Source of the DNA: JAKAWQ01 sp963745975
Lineage (GTDB): Bacteria > Pseudomonadota > Alphaproteobacteria > Acetobacterales > Acetobacteraceae
NCBI GenBank assembly: GCA_963745975.1
Contig: CAVUZJ010000018.1
Span: 62,001-126,000, forward strand
DNA: 64,000 bases
Direction: 5' to 3'
The position numbers were made by a program, and so were the translations under genes. Below the pieces are notes generated by a model. That model searched no databases, had not been told where the DNA came from, and was given only the letters and a program-made list of their open reading frames with translations. Shown piece after piece: positions 8,114 through 16,032 of the stretch (position 1 is the first letter of the stretch; every line of letters starts with the position of its first letter).

Positions 8114-8797
8114 ATGGATCCGACGAACCTCGCCCTGATGACGGCCGCGCCGCACGGCGGCGGGGTCGTCTATTCGCTCGACATCCAGACGCTGCTGATC
8201 GTGACCGGGCTCGCCTTCCTGCCTGGGCTCGTGCTGCTGATGACCGGCTTCACCCGGATCATCGTCGTGCTGGCGCTGGCGCGGCAGGCCTTCGGCCTGA
8301 CCACGACCCCGCCCAACCTGATCCTGATCGCGCTCGCCATGGTGCTGGCGGCCTTCGTTATGCGGCCGACGCTGCAGGCGATCAACCATGATGCATTGCA
8401 GCCTTATCTCACGGGGAAGCTCGGGTTTCAGGACGCGGTGAACGAGGGGGAAGCACCGCTCAGGAAATTCATGCTGAGCCAGGTGCGCACGCGCGAGCTT
8501 CATCTCTTCGTGGATCTCTCCGGCAAGCGGTCCTATGCCGACGAGGACGCTATCCCGATGCTGGTGCTGGTCCCGGCCTTCGCCACATCGGAGCTCCAAA
8601 CCGCCTTCGAGATCGGCTTCCTGATCTATATTCCGTTCGCACTGATCGATCTTGCGATCGCCTCGGTTCTCATGGCGCTCGGGATGATCATGGTCAGCCC
8701 GACGCTGATCTCGCTGCCGTTCAAGCTTCTCCTCTTCGTTGCAATCGGTGGCTGGGGCCTTCTGATCGGCAGCATCGCCGGCAGCTTCGTCCGCTGA
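8114..8797 (+). CDS. fliP: Flagellar export gate protein FliP
   Basis: A 227-residue core export-gate subunit. Family signatures are clear: 'FTRIIVVLALARQAFGL' and 'TPPNLILIALAMVLAAFVM' in the N-terminal half, 'PAFATSELQTAFEIGFLIYI' (the FliP 'P.F.lSElk.aF.iGf' motif) and a final pair of membrane helices ending 'LLIGSIAGSFVR'. The ATG at 8114 follows a purine-rich stretch. A TTG at 8030 would add 28 residues that do not look like the usual cleaved FliP signal, so it is not preferred. fliO, fliM and fliN, often next to fliP, are absent here. Confidence 0.92.
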   Translation: MDPTNLALMTAAPHGGGVVYSLDIQTLLIVTGLAFLPGLVLLMTGFTRIIVVLALARQAFGLTTTPPNLILIALAMVLAAFVMRPTLQAINHDALQPYLTGKLGFQDAVNEGEAPLRKFMLSQVRTRELHLFVDLSGKRSYADEDAIPMLVLVPAFATSELQTAFEIGFLIYIPFALIDLAIASVLMALGMIMVSPTLISLPFKLLLFVAIGGWGLLIGSIAGSFVR

Positions 8798-8906
8798 TCC
8801 CACAACATTGCGGAAAGTTAATCCGATCCGGCTGCAAGAAAAGGGGCTCTCCCACGAATGTATGAGAGGCACCGGCAAGGCTGGCCGGGCGCCGCCGTCC
8901 CATCCC

Positions 8907-8914
8907 TAGGAGGT
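8907..8914 (+). promoter_or_regulatory. Strong ribosome binding site of the flagellin gene
   Basis: TAGGAGGT, a nearly perfect anti-Shine-Dalgarno match, lies seven bases before the ATG at 8921. It decides the start of flagellin against an in-frame ATG 63 bases upstream, and fits a very highly expressed gene. Confidence 0.85.
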
Positions 8915-8920
8915 TCCCCG

Positions 8921-10405
8921 ATGTCCGGTGCAATCGGATCAATTCTCAACAATTTCGGCGCCCTGGAAGCCTTGAACGGAATTGCCTCGGCGCAAGGCTC
9001 GAACAACACTTACGAAACCGAGCTTTCGACCGGCCTTTCCATCAACAGCCCGGCCGACAATCCGGCGGGCTTCATCGAGGCGCAGGGCTTCGATGCTCAG
9101 ATCAACGGCATCACCCAGGCGAGCGCCAACGCGAACGAGGGAGTTTCGCTGCTCCAGACGGCGCAGGGCGCGGTGCAGCAGCAGCTTGATCTCGCCCAGA
9201 AGCTCAACAGCATCGCGGTGCAGTCGGCGAACGGCACGCAGACGCCGGAGGAGGCGCAATCCCTGCAGGCGGTCGTGGCGCAGCTCACCGGCCAAGTCAC
9301 GACCATCGCCCAGCAGACGCAGTTCAACGACATCAGCCTGCTCGACGGCACCTTCACCGGCGTGCAGTTCCAGGTCGGCGCCAACGAGGGCCAGACGATC
9401 GACCTCTCGATCGGCAGCACCGAGGCCAACACGCTCGGGCTCAATACCCTCGACGCGTCCACCGGCGCGACGGCGCTCTACAAGGGGTCCGGCTCGGCGG
9501 CGGTGACGGCGGCGGGCTCGGCCTTCACCGCCGGGACGCTGACGATCTACGGCTCCGAAGGCTCGGCCAAGGCCACCGTCACGGCGGACGAATCCGCGGC
9601 GACCCTGGCCTCCGCGGTGAACGGCCTGACCAACCAGACCAACGTCGCCGCCCAGGCGAGCACGTCGGTGGTGCTGAAGGTCAAGGGCGGCTCCGGCAGC
9701 GCCTTCGACTTCACCATCGGCAACGGAACCAAGGCCGCGCCCAGCGACACGGTGACGATTTCCGCGACCGGCATCTCGGGGGTGATCTCCGCGGTCAACA
9801 ACGCCACCGCGACCACCGGGGTCACCGCGACCGAGAATGCGAGCGGCAACCTCGTGCTGACCCAGAGCCAGGGCCAGAACATCAGCATCACCGGGGTCAA
9901 GAACGGCTCCTTCACGACGGAGAACACGCCGACCGCCAAGGCCTATGGCGGCACCACGACCGCGGGCGCGTTCACGGCGGCCTCCGGCGGCAGCACCCTG
10001 GTCGCCCAGGGGAAGGTGTCCTTCCAGTCCGACGAGAGCTTCTCGGTCGGCAGCGCCAATCTGGTGGGCCTGCAATCGCAATCCGCGCTCGATGCCTTGT
10101 CCAGCATCAATGTGACCACGGTGGGCGGGGCCAACAGCGCCATCAACGTGATCAAATACGCGATCGAGGGGCTGAACAACCTCGACGGCTCGCTTGGCGC
10201 CACCCAGCAGCGATTGTCGGCGACGCTGGAAAACCTGACCACGACCAACACCAACCTGCAGAACGGGCTGGGCGTGGTGCAGGACGCCAATATTCCCCAG
10301 GTCAGCGAGCAGCTCACCGAGACCCAGATCCAGGCCCAGGCCGGAGTGGCGGCGCTCAAGAGCTCGACGACCCTGCAGCAGGCCTATCTGTCGCTGCTGC
10401 CGTAA
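8921..10405 (+). CDS. fliC: Flagellin, filament subunit
   Basis: A 494-residue flagellin. The N-terminal D0/D1 helices occupy about residues 1-145 and include 'LSTGLSINSPADNPAGF' (flagellin usually has 'LSSGlRInsAkDdaAG'), 'ANEGVSLLQTAQGA' and 'QTQFNDISLLDG'. The C-terminal D1/D0 helix is in the last 100 residues ('YAIEGLNNLDGSLGATQQRL') and ends 'QQAYLSLLP'. Between lies a roughly 240-residue variable domain very rich in Thr, Ser, Ala and Gly, a good target for O-glycosylation. It has its own ribosome binding site and a gap of about 120 bases upstream, so it is probably a separate late transcript. Only one flagellin gene is visible. Confidence 0.95.
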   Translation: MSGAIGSILNNFGALEALNGIASAQGSNNTYETELSTGLSINSPADNPAGFIEAQGFDAQINGITQASANANEGVSLLQTAQGAVQQQLDLAQKLNSIAVQSANGTQTPEEAQSLQAVVAQLTGQVTTIAQQTQFNDISLLDGTFTGVQFQVGANEGQTIDLSIGSTEANTLGLNTLDASTGATALYKGSGSAAVTAAGSAFTAGTLTIYGSEGSAKATVTADESAATLASAVNGLTNQTNVAAQASTSVVLKVKGGSGSAFDFTIGNGTKAAPSDTVTISATGISGVISAVNNATATTGVTATENASGNLVLTQSQGQNISITGVKNGSFTTENTPTAKAYGGTTTAGAFTAASGGSTLVAQGKVSFQSDESFSVGSANLVGLQSQSALDALSSINVTTVGGANSAINVIKYAIEGLNNLDGSLGATQQRLSATLENLTTTNTNLQNGLGVVQDANIPQVSEQLTETQIQAQAGVAALKSSTTLQQAYLSLLP

Positions 10406-10454
10406 GGATCGGGGAGCGCGGCTTGAATCCGATCCGCGAACGACGCATCGGGGC

Positions 10455-10478
10455 GCGGTGGGGGGCAACCCCCGCCGC
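10455..10478 (+). terminator. GNRA-capped hairpin between flagellin and fliD
   Basis: A 10-base-pair stem (10455-10464 with 10469-10478, one G-U pair) closed by the tetraloop GCAA lies 50 bases after the flagellin stop. No T-run follows, so it may act as an attenuator or an RNA-stabilising 3' structure rather than a classical terminator. It would separate abundant flagellin mRNA from fliD. Confidence 0.5.
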
Positions 10479-10567
10479 ATCCGCGTGCCCGGAGGTTAAA
10501 GGAGTGGAAATCCGCCAGGCGCATAGGATCGGGTTGGGCCGGCCCAGCAAGCCGTAAGGGGTGAGCG

Positions 10568-11980
10568 ATGACCAACAGCGTTTCCAGCCTGTTCAGCTCC
10601 TCCGAGATCACTTCCCTGGTCAGCCAGCTCGAAACAAGGCTGGACGCGCCGATCACCGTTGAGCAGGACGAGGTGAAGACGGACCAGGCGCAGATCTCGG
10701 CGCTCGGCTCGGTCCAGGGCGCGCTCTCCTCGCTGAGCTCGGCCCTCTCAAAAATCTCGGATCCGTCGACCATCGACTCAGTCCAGGCGACGGTCTCCAA
10801 CAGCAACGCCACCGCCTCCGCCGCGGCGAGCGCGGTCAACGGCTCCTACGCCCTCTCCAACATCGTGCTCGCCAAGCCGCAGGAGCTGCTGTCGAAACTC
10901 TACACGTCGGGCTCGGCCGAGCTAGGCAGCGGCGCCGGCACCCTGACTTTCACCTTCGCCGGCGGGACGACGGCGAGCGTGGACATCGCCTCCGGCAGCG
11001 CCAGCGTGAGCGGGATCGCCAAGGCGATCAACGCGGCCGATATCGGGGTGAGCGCGAGCGTCATCCAGACCGGGAGCGGCGCCTATCTCTCGCTCCAGGG
11101 CGGGCAGACCGGCACCACCGAGGCCTTCGCCGTGAGCGGGACCGGAAGCCTCGCCGGGCTCGTCTATTCGGCCGGCGGCAGCAGCAACACGCTGAGCCTC
11201 TCGCAGGCGGCGCGCGACGCCCAGTTCGACCTCAACGGCGCGCTGGTGGTCGAGCCAAGCAACAGCAACCTCAACGTCGTGCAGGGGCTGACCATCAACC
11301 TCACCGCATCAGGCTCGGCGAACATCAAGGTCGCGGCCTCGACCGAGGACCTCTCGTCAGCGCTCTCGAGCTTCGCCACCCAGTTCAACAACGCACTCTC
11401 AGTGATCGCCAAGGAGACGGAATACAAGGCGGCGACGAGCTCTTCGGCCAGCACGAACGGGAGCAGCAGCAAGGCCGCGGTCGGGCCGCTCCTCGGCGAT
11501 GTCACGGTGGAGCAGCTGTCCCAGGCGCTGCTCTCGACCATCGCCAGCGCCGCCGGCGGCGGCGTGAGCGCCGCGTCCATCGGGCTCACCCTAGGCAGCG
11601 CCGGCTCGCTCACCTTCAGCAGCGCCGCGCTGGCGTCCGCCTACGCGATGAACCCGACCGCGGTGTACGGCCTCGTGCAGAAGATCGAGCAGGGCCTGAG
11701 CGGCGTTCTTGGCGGCACGCTGGGCAGCGACGGAACCACCGCGGCGGGATTGGGGAGCGGCACCGCCGGAAGCGGCGCGATCGGGGCCGCGACCACCGAT
11801 CTCAAAAGCACCGTCACCTCGCTCGATCAGGCTATCAGCGCCCAGGAGACGCTGGCGGCGCAGCAGGTCGCGAGCCTCGAGCAGGCGTTCAGCACCGCCG
11901 AGGCCAACTTCAACTCGGCCAGCACGACGCTCGACTATCTCAGCACCATCCTTGGGACATCGAGCAGCTCGGGAGGCTAG
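10568..11980 (+). CDS. fliD: Flagellar filament cap protein FliD
   Basis: A 470-residue hook-associated protein 2. It starts with the FliD N-terminal pattern ('FSSSEITSLVSQLETRLDAPI', followed by the helical 'ISALGSVQGALSSLSSALSK'), has a Ser/Thr/Gly-rich middle, and ends with a long helical coiled-coil region. The last 60 residues include 'SLEQAFSTAEANFNSASTTL', matching the FliD C-terminal '.l..ry..qFt.ld..m..mn' segment in place if not in detail. It caps the growing filament and inserts flagellin. It is followed by fliS six bases on. Confidence 0.88.
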   Translation: MTNSVSSLFSSSEITSLVSQLETRLDAPITVEQDEVKTDQAQISALGSVQGALSSLSSALSKISDPSTIDSVQATVSNSNATASAAASAVNGSYALSNIVLAKPQELLSKLYTSGSAELGSGAGTLTFTFAGGTTASVDIASGSASVSGIAKAINAADIGVSASVIQTGSGAYLSLQGGQTGTTEAFAVSGTGSLAGLVYSAGGSSNTLSLSQAARDAQFDLNGALVVEPSNSNLNVVQGLTINLTASGSANIKVAASTEDLSSALSSFATQFNNALSVIAKETEYKAATSSSASTNGSSSKAAVGPLLGDVTVEQLSQALLSTIASAAGGGVSAASIGLTLGSAGSLTFSSAALASAYAMNPTAVYGLVQKIEQGLSGVLGGTLGSDGTTAAGLGSGTAGSGAIGAATTDLKSTVTSLDQAISAQETLAAQQVASLEQAFSTAEANFNSASTTLDYLSTILGTSSSSGG

Positions 11981-11985
11981 CGGAG

Positions 11986-12375
11986 ATGGGCACGGAGACA
12001 GGCGGGGCCGCCCAATACAAGCAGGCGATCATGCTCTCCGAGCCGCCGGGAGCGATGTGGATCGTGCGCGGCTGGCGCGGGCTCAGGACCTATCTGCTGC
12101 GCGCGGCGCAGGCGGCGGAGCGCGGAGACATCGCGGGAAAGGTGGCGGCGCTCGGGAAAGCCTCCGCGCTGCTCGCGTTCCTCTACAAGATCACGCCGAC
12201 GGGACGGAACGCCCGGCTCGGCAGTGCGATCGCTACCATCTATCAGCGGCTGCATTGCCTGCTGGCGCTCGCCAACGCGAGAAGCGATCCCGCGTCGTTT
12301 CGTGAGGTAAGCGAGGCGCTCGCTCGTCTCGAGGCGGTTTTCCTCGCGGCGCACGAAGCGTCCAGGGCCACGTGA
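11986..12375 (+). CDS. fliS: Flagellin export chaperone FliS
   Basis: A 129-residue helical protein with the FliS pattern: an N-terminal 'YKQAIMLSEPPG' helix, a central 'AQAAERGDIAGKVAALGKAS' (FliS 'A..A.e.gdi..k...l.ka..I'), then 'SAIATIYQRLHCLLALANA', matching the 'nL..LYdYm...L..An' motif. FliS binds the flagellin C-terminus and keeps it from polymerising in the cytoplasm. It follows fliD, as in most genomes. Its TGA overlaps the ATG of the flgM-like gene. Confidence 0.82.
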   Translation: MGTETGGAAQYKQAIMLSEPPGAMWIVRGWRGLRTYLLRAAQAAERGDIAGKVAALGKASALLAFLYKITPTGRNARLGSAIATIYQRLHCLLALANARSDPASFREVSEALARLEAVFLAAHEASRAT

Positions 12376-12692
12376 TGACCAACCCGGTCTCCTCGTCGCT
12401 CCCCGCGACCGTAACGGACCGGGCCGCAGGTCCGGCCGCTGCCGCCGGCAGTGTGGCCGCGGACGCGGCGCCGGCAGGGACCGGCGCGGGCGGCGACAGC
12501 GTCGAGCTAAGCGACCAGGCGGCAGCGGCAGCAACCATGCTCTCCGCGGCCGAGGAGACCGGCTCGGGCGCCACAGACCCCGCTCTCGCCAGGATCGCGC
12601 AGGACATCGCGGACGGCATCTACAAGCCCCCGCCGGCGGCGATCGCCGAGGCGCTGGTCCGCTACGAGACCAGGCTGCTCCAGGGCGGCTGA
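12375..12692 (+). CDS. flgM: FlgM-like anti-sigma-28 factor
   Basis: A 105-residue protein. The N-terminal half is Ala/Gly/Pro-rich and looks disordered. The C-terminal half has the FlgM pattern: 'DSVELSDQAAAA', then a helix, then 'LARIAQDIADGIYKPPPAAIAEALV', which reproduces the family feature of 'i..Ia.G.Y.vd...iA..ll' where FlgM binds sigma-28. It would hold FliA inactive until the hook is complete and then be exported. The start is the ATG at 12375, which sits in the fliS stop; a GTG lies one codon earlier. Low overall conservation is normal for this family. Confidence 0.75.
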   Translation: MTNPVSSSLPATVTDRAAGPAAAAGSVAADAAPAGTGAGGDSVELSDQAAAAATMLSAAEETGSGATDPALARIAQDIADGIYKPPPAAIAEALVRYETRLLQGG

Positions 12693-12697
12693 AAAAG

Positions 12698-13144
12698 ATG
12701 ACCGCCGGCAAGGCGTTTTCGCGCCTGCTCGAGGAGGCTTTGGAGGACGCCGGAAGCCTGCGCGAGAAGGTCGCGTCCCTCTCGACCGAGGTCCTGACCG
12801 GCGAACCGCCGCAGATATTCCAGGCAGCCATGCGGCTGGAAGAGGAGACCAACGGCGGCCGCGCAGTCCTCGAGCGGCTGCTCGCCGTCCTCGCGCGCGC
12901 ACACCTGCACACGCTGGGCTCGGCGTACGCGGCGCTGCGCGGCGCCAAGGGACGGGAGGCGGACGCCGAGCGGATGCAGAAGCTGATCGCCGAGTACCGC
13001 GAGGCGAAGGCGATCATGGGCATGGCCGCCGGACATATCGATGCCGCCATCGCAAGCCTCGGCGAGGCCAACCCGGAGGCCATCCCCGCCCCGAGCGGCG
13101 AGTGCCAGGACCCGCGGCAGGGTGCGCTGCTCGCGAAGGCATAG
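12698..13144 (+). CDS. flgN: FlgN-like flagellar chaperone
   Basis: A 148-residue helical protein just after flgM. It resembles FlgN, the chaperone for the hook-filament junction proteins FlgK and FlgL, in size, in its long Glu/Ala-rich helices ('LLEEALEDAGSLREKVASL' near the start) and in gene order flgM-flgN. A weak positional match is the C-terminal half, 'MQKLIAEYREAKAI', similar to the substrate-binding helix. FlgN is poorly conserved and no decisive motif exists, so the name is by context. The stop is followed by a 143-base gap before flgB. Confidence 0.55.
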   Translation: MTAGKAFSRLLEEALEDAGSLREKVASLSTEVLTGEPPQIFQAAMRLEEETNGGRAVLERLLAVLARAHLHTLGSAYAALRGAKGREADAERMQKLIAEYREAKAIMGMAAGHIDAAIASLGEANPEAIPAPSGECQDPRQGALLAKA

Positions 13145-13287
13145 ATCGGCAAGGCCGAGCGGGTCTACGCCCTCGCCTTGGCTTGATTCAGCAATCGGCA
13201 ATTTTGTCGGCGTTTGAATAGAGGCGGCGGGCGGAACATCTCGCGCCTGACCCGCCGGGTGCGCCAGCCGGAAGCTTCGCCATCTCG

Positions 13288-13644
13288 ATGATGCCCCAAT
13301 CGCCCGCGTTCCTCACCTTCGCCCAAACGGTCCTGCATCTGCGGGACCTCAGGGAGAACCTGCTCGCCGCCAACGTCGCCAACGCGGACACGCCTGGCTA
13401 CAAAGCTGCCGACATCAATTTTCCCGCTTCCCTCTCGGCCGCGCTGAACGGTTCCGCGAGCGACCCCGCGCCCCAGTATTTGCAGGACTTCCCGGTCGGC
13501 CTCGACGACAACGACGTGTCCGTGACGGCCGAAAAGATCGAGGCCGTGACGAACAACGACGAGATCGCGGATGAGGTTACGTATCTCCACCAGGCGACCA
13601 GCGACCTGATCACTGCGCTTCGTCCCAATCCGAACGGTACGTGA
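13288..13644 (+). CDS. flgB: Flagellar proximal rod protein FlgB
   Basis: A 118-residue rod subunit. The N-terminal rod signature is 'ENLLAANVANADTPGYKAAD', matching the FlgB 'r..vlA.NiANvdTPgYKa.d' motif. The C-terminal half, 'NNDEIADEVTYLHQATSDL', matches 'N.vdle.Em.....n...y'. Two adjacent ATGs at 13288 and 13291 are possible starts. It begins the flgBCDEFGHIJKL run and overlaps flgC. No fliE is found next to flgBC, so that rod-MS ring adaptor must be encoded elsewhere. Confidence 0.92.
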   Translation: MMPQSPAFLTFAQTVLHLRDLRENLLAANVANADTPGYKAADINFPASLSAALNGSASDPAPQYLQDFPVGLDDNDVSVTAEKIEAVTNNDEIADEVTYLHQATSDLITALRPNPNGT

Positions 13645-14090
13645 TGCCCCAGAACCCCATCTCCGGCGTGACCGGAATCATCGGCAGCGGCCTGCTGGCG
13701 CAGGACGAGCGGATGAGTTTCATTGCCTCGAACATGGCCAATGCGGGATCGATCGCTGCCCCGGGAAGCCAGCCCTACGAGGCGGTCGAGCCGGTGTTCG
13801 CGGCATTGCCGCTGTCCGACCCGGACGACCCGCCGGATCCCGACGACGCGCCGGGCACGGCGAGCGTCGACGTCGTCGCCACCGCGCAGTCCGATGCCCC
13901 GGCCAACCTCGTCTATGACCCGAGCAGCCCCTATGCCAATCAGGCGGGCTATGTCGCGGCCTCCAACGTTTCGGAGGTGCAGCAGATGGTGGACATGATC
14001 GACGCCTCGCAGAGCTATGCCGCCCAGGTTGCCGTTCTCGACGAGCACGAGCGAACGGAGACTTTGATCGTCCAGAGCTTCATCACGTGA
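13644..14090 (+). CDS. flgC: Flagellar proximal rod protein FlgC
   Basis: A 149-residue rod subunit starting in the flgB stop codon. The N-terminal rod motif is recognisable but degenerate ('ERMSFIASNMANAGSI'). The C-terminus has the well-conserved FlgC region: 'NLVYDPSSPYANQAGYVAAS' (usually 'v.dPshPdAn.dGYV..pN'), then 'VSEVQQMVDMIDASQSYAAQ'. An acidic and proline-rich insert (about residues 55-72) is unusual. It assembles between FlgB and FlgF in the proximal rod. Confidence 0.92.
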   Translation: MPQNPISGVTGIIGSGLLAQDERMSFIASNMANAGSIAAPGSQPYEAVEPVFAALPLSDPDDPPDPDDAPGTASVDVVATAQSDAPANLVYDPSSPYANQAGYVAASNVSEVQQMVDMIDASQSYAAQVAVLDEHERTETLIVQSFIT

Positions 14091-14109
14091 AGGCGGGAAA
14101 GAGAACAAG

Positions 14110-14775
14110 ATGACGACGCTGTCCACGGCCACGTCGACCAGCTCCCCGTCCACCACGACCGGGAGCAGCACCGCCGGATCCTCGAACACCGCGCTCACCG
14201 AGCAGGATTTCCTGCAGATGCTGGTCGCCCAGCTCGAGGATCAGAACCCGCTTTCGCCGAGCAGTCCGCAGGACCTCGCCAACGAGTTCGCGGAAATGTC
14301 GACGGTGACCGGCATCAACAACCTGGATACCGAAGTCAGCCAGATCCAGACCGGCGGCGCGGCAGCGGAGCTCGCCCAGGCCGCCGGCTTGGTCGGGCAG
14401 ACCGTGGCCATCCCGGGCAACACGCTGACCCCCTCCTCGTCGGTCAAGGCTCAGGGGGCGTTCAGCCTTTCCGCCGCGGCGAGCAGCGCCACGGTCTCGA
14501 TCTTCAACGCCAATGGCGCGCTGGTCGGCACGGTGCCGCTGCAGAACCTCTCCGCCGGCCTCAATTCGTTCACGTGGTCGGGGGGAACCGCCAGCCAGAG
14601 CTACACGTTCTCGGTGACGGCGAGCGGGACGAGCGGCGCGGCGGTGACGGCGACGACCTATTCGGCGGCGCAGGTCCAGACCGTCGATCTCTCGCAGTCC
14701 TCGCCGTCCGTATCGGTCGGCGCCGGCCAGCCGGAGGTTCCGCTCTCGTCCATTGCCGGCATTCTCGGAGGATAA
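14110..14775 (+). CDS. flgD: Hook assembly scaffold protein FlgD
   Basis: A 221-residue hook-capping protein. The conserved N-terminal segment is 'DFLQMLVAQLEDQNPLSP', the FlgD 'FL.LLvaQLknQDPl.P' motif, followed by 'EFAEMSTVTGINNL'. The C-terminal half is a FlgD Ig/tudor-like beta domain ('SATVSIFNANGALVGTVPLQ'). It caps the growing hook and is discarded when the hook is finished. A Ser/Thr-rich N-terminal 35-residue leader precedes the motif. It is separated from flgE by six bases. Confidence 0.92.
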   Translation: MTTLSTATSTSSPSTTTGSSTAGSSNTALTEQDFLQMLVAQLEDQNPLSPSSPQDLANEFAEMSTVTGINNLDTEVSQIQTGGAAAELAQAAGLVGQTVAIPGNTLTPSSSVKAQGAFSLSAAASSATVSIFNANGALVGTVPLQNLSAGLNSFTWSGGTASQSYTFSVTASGTSGAAVTATTYSAAQVQTVDLSQSSPSVSVGAGQPEVPLSSIAGILGG

Positions 14776-14781
14776 TCCACC

Positions 14782-16014
14782 ATGTCCCTCATGACCGCAC
14801 TTTCCGGCCTGCTCATCGCCCAGGACGGGCTCAGCGTCACCGGCAACGACCTCGCGAACGCGACCACGGTCGGATTCAAGGCCGGCTCCTCGATCTTCAG
14901 CGACCTCTACCCGGGGAGCAGCGCCAATGTTCCCGGCGACGGCGTGACGGAGCAGGAGATCCAGCAGGATTTCTCGCAAGGAACCCTGCAGACCACCAAC
15001 GATCCCTACAACCTCGCGGTGCAAGGCAACGGCCTCTTCGTGGTGCAGAAGGACGGGCAGGACTATTACACCCGCGACGGCGCGTTCCAGCTCAGCGCGA
15101 GCGGAGAGCTCGAGACGGCGAGCGGCAACAAGGTGCTGGGCTACGGGGTCAATGCCAACGGTACCTCGAACGGGATCCTGAACCCGATCACCGTGCCACC
15201 CACCAGCCAAGCCTCGAAGGCGACCTCCGCGGTTTCCCTTTCGGCGGCACTCAACACCGCCGACCCGGTGATCACGGCCGCTTTCAACGCGGGCAGCAGC
15301 ACGACCTACGACGAATCGACCTCGGTCGTTGCGTACAACTCGCTCGGCAATGCCAACCATGTCCAGCTCTATTACCTGCAGAATGCGGCGTCCGGCAGCG
15401 GCTCGGCGACCAAGCCGGGCACCTGGACGGTCTATGCGCAGCCGCAGAATGCGAACGGCAGCGCCATTGGCACCCCCACCGACCTGACGACGCTGACATT
15501 CACCGCGAGCGGCGCGCTCCAGTCCGGCGGCTCCGCCAACCTCAACGTGAACTGGGGCAACGGTGCTGCGCCCTCGACCGTCGCCTTCAACTTCGCCGGC
15601 ACGACGCTCGCCGCGCAGTCCTTCGCGGTCGATGGGCTCACCAACAACGGCTACGGGCCCGGCCAGTACACGGGGGCGACGATCAGCGATACCGGCCAGG
15701 TCCAGGCCGAGTACAGCAACGGCCAGAAGGCGACGGTCGGCAATGTCGCGCTCGCCACCTTCATCAACGATCAGGGCCTGATCCCGCTGTCGCAGAACCT
15801 GTACGCGGGCTCGGAGACCTCCGGCCAGCCGGTGATCAACGTGCCGGGCGCGGGGACGAGCGGCACCCTGGTTGCAGGCAGTCTCGAGCAGTCCAACGTC
15901 CAGACCTCGAACGAACTGGTGCAGCTGCTTAACTACCAGGAGGCCTACCAGGCCAACACCAGCGTTCTGCAGGGCGACTGGCAGGACACCCAGAAGCTGC
16001 TCCAGCTGAGCTGA
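14782..16014 (+). CDS. flgE: Flagellar hook protein FlgE
   Basis: A 410-residue hook subunit. It starts 'MSLMTALSGLLIAQDGLSVT', followed by the rod/hook motif 'NDLANATTVGFKAG'. The 'NLAVQGNGLFVVQKDGQDYY' region (FlgE '.ld.AI.G.GFF.v...g...yTR.G.F') is at about residues 75-95. The C-terminus 'NYQEAYQANTSVLQ' corresponds to the shared 'yrAYeaN.k.l' helix. The middle is a large variable beta-rich domain. It builds the flexible universal joint. Confidence 0.94.
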   Translation: MSLMTALSGLLIAQDGLSVTGNDLANATTVGFKAGSSIFSDLYPGSSANVPGDGVTEQEIQQDFSQGTLQTTNDPYNLAVQGNGLFVVQKDGQDYYTRDGAFQLSASGELETASGNKVLGYGVNANGTSNGILNPITVPPTSQASKATSAVSLSAALNTADPVITAAFNAGSSTTYDESTSVVAYNSLGNANHVQLYYLQNAASGSGSATKPGTWTVYAQPQNANGSAIGTPTDLTTLTFTASGALQSGGSANLNVNWGNGAAPSTVAFNFAGTTLAAQSFAVDGLTNNGYGPGQYTGATISDTGQVQAEYSNGQKATVGNVALATFINDQGLIPLSQNLYAGSETSGQPVINVPGAGTSGTLVAGSLEQSNVQTSNELVQLLNYQEAYQANTSVLQGDWQDTQKLLQLS

Positions 16015-16032
16015 GCGGAGCGGAGCGGACCG

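Noticed and set aside
8868..8881. GG-N10-GC spacing (GGCAC...GC) resembling a sigma-54 promoter before flagellin
   Set aside because: Only the -24 half is good; the -12 half (AGGCT) is poor, and a FliA gene is present. No sigma-28 consensus was found either, so the flagellin promoter is left open.
8939..10480. Open frame of 513 codons antisense to flagellin
   Set aside because: The plus-strand flagellin has conserved ends and a perfect ribosome binding site; the antisense product is Arg/Gly-rich low-complexity sequence.
13180..13215. TTGGC...AGCA before flgB as a sigma-54 promoter
   Set aside because: The GG to GC spacing is nine instead of ten bases, which sigma-54 promoters do not tolerate well.
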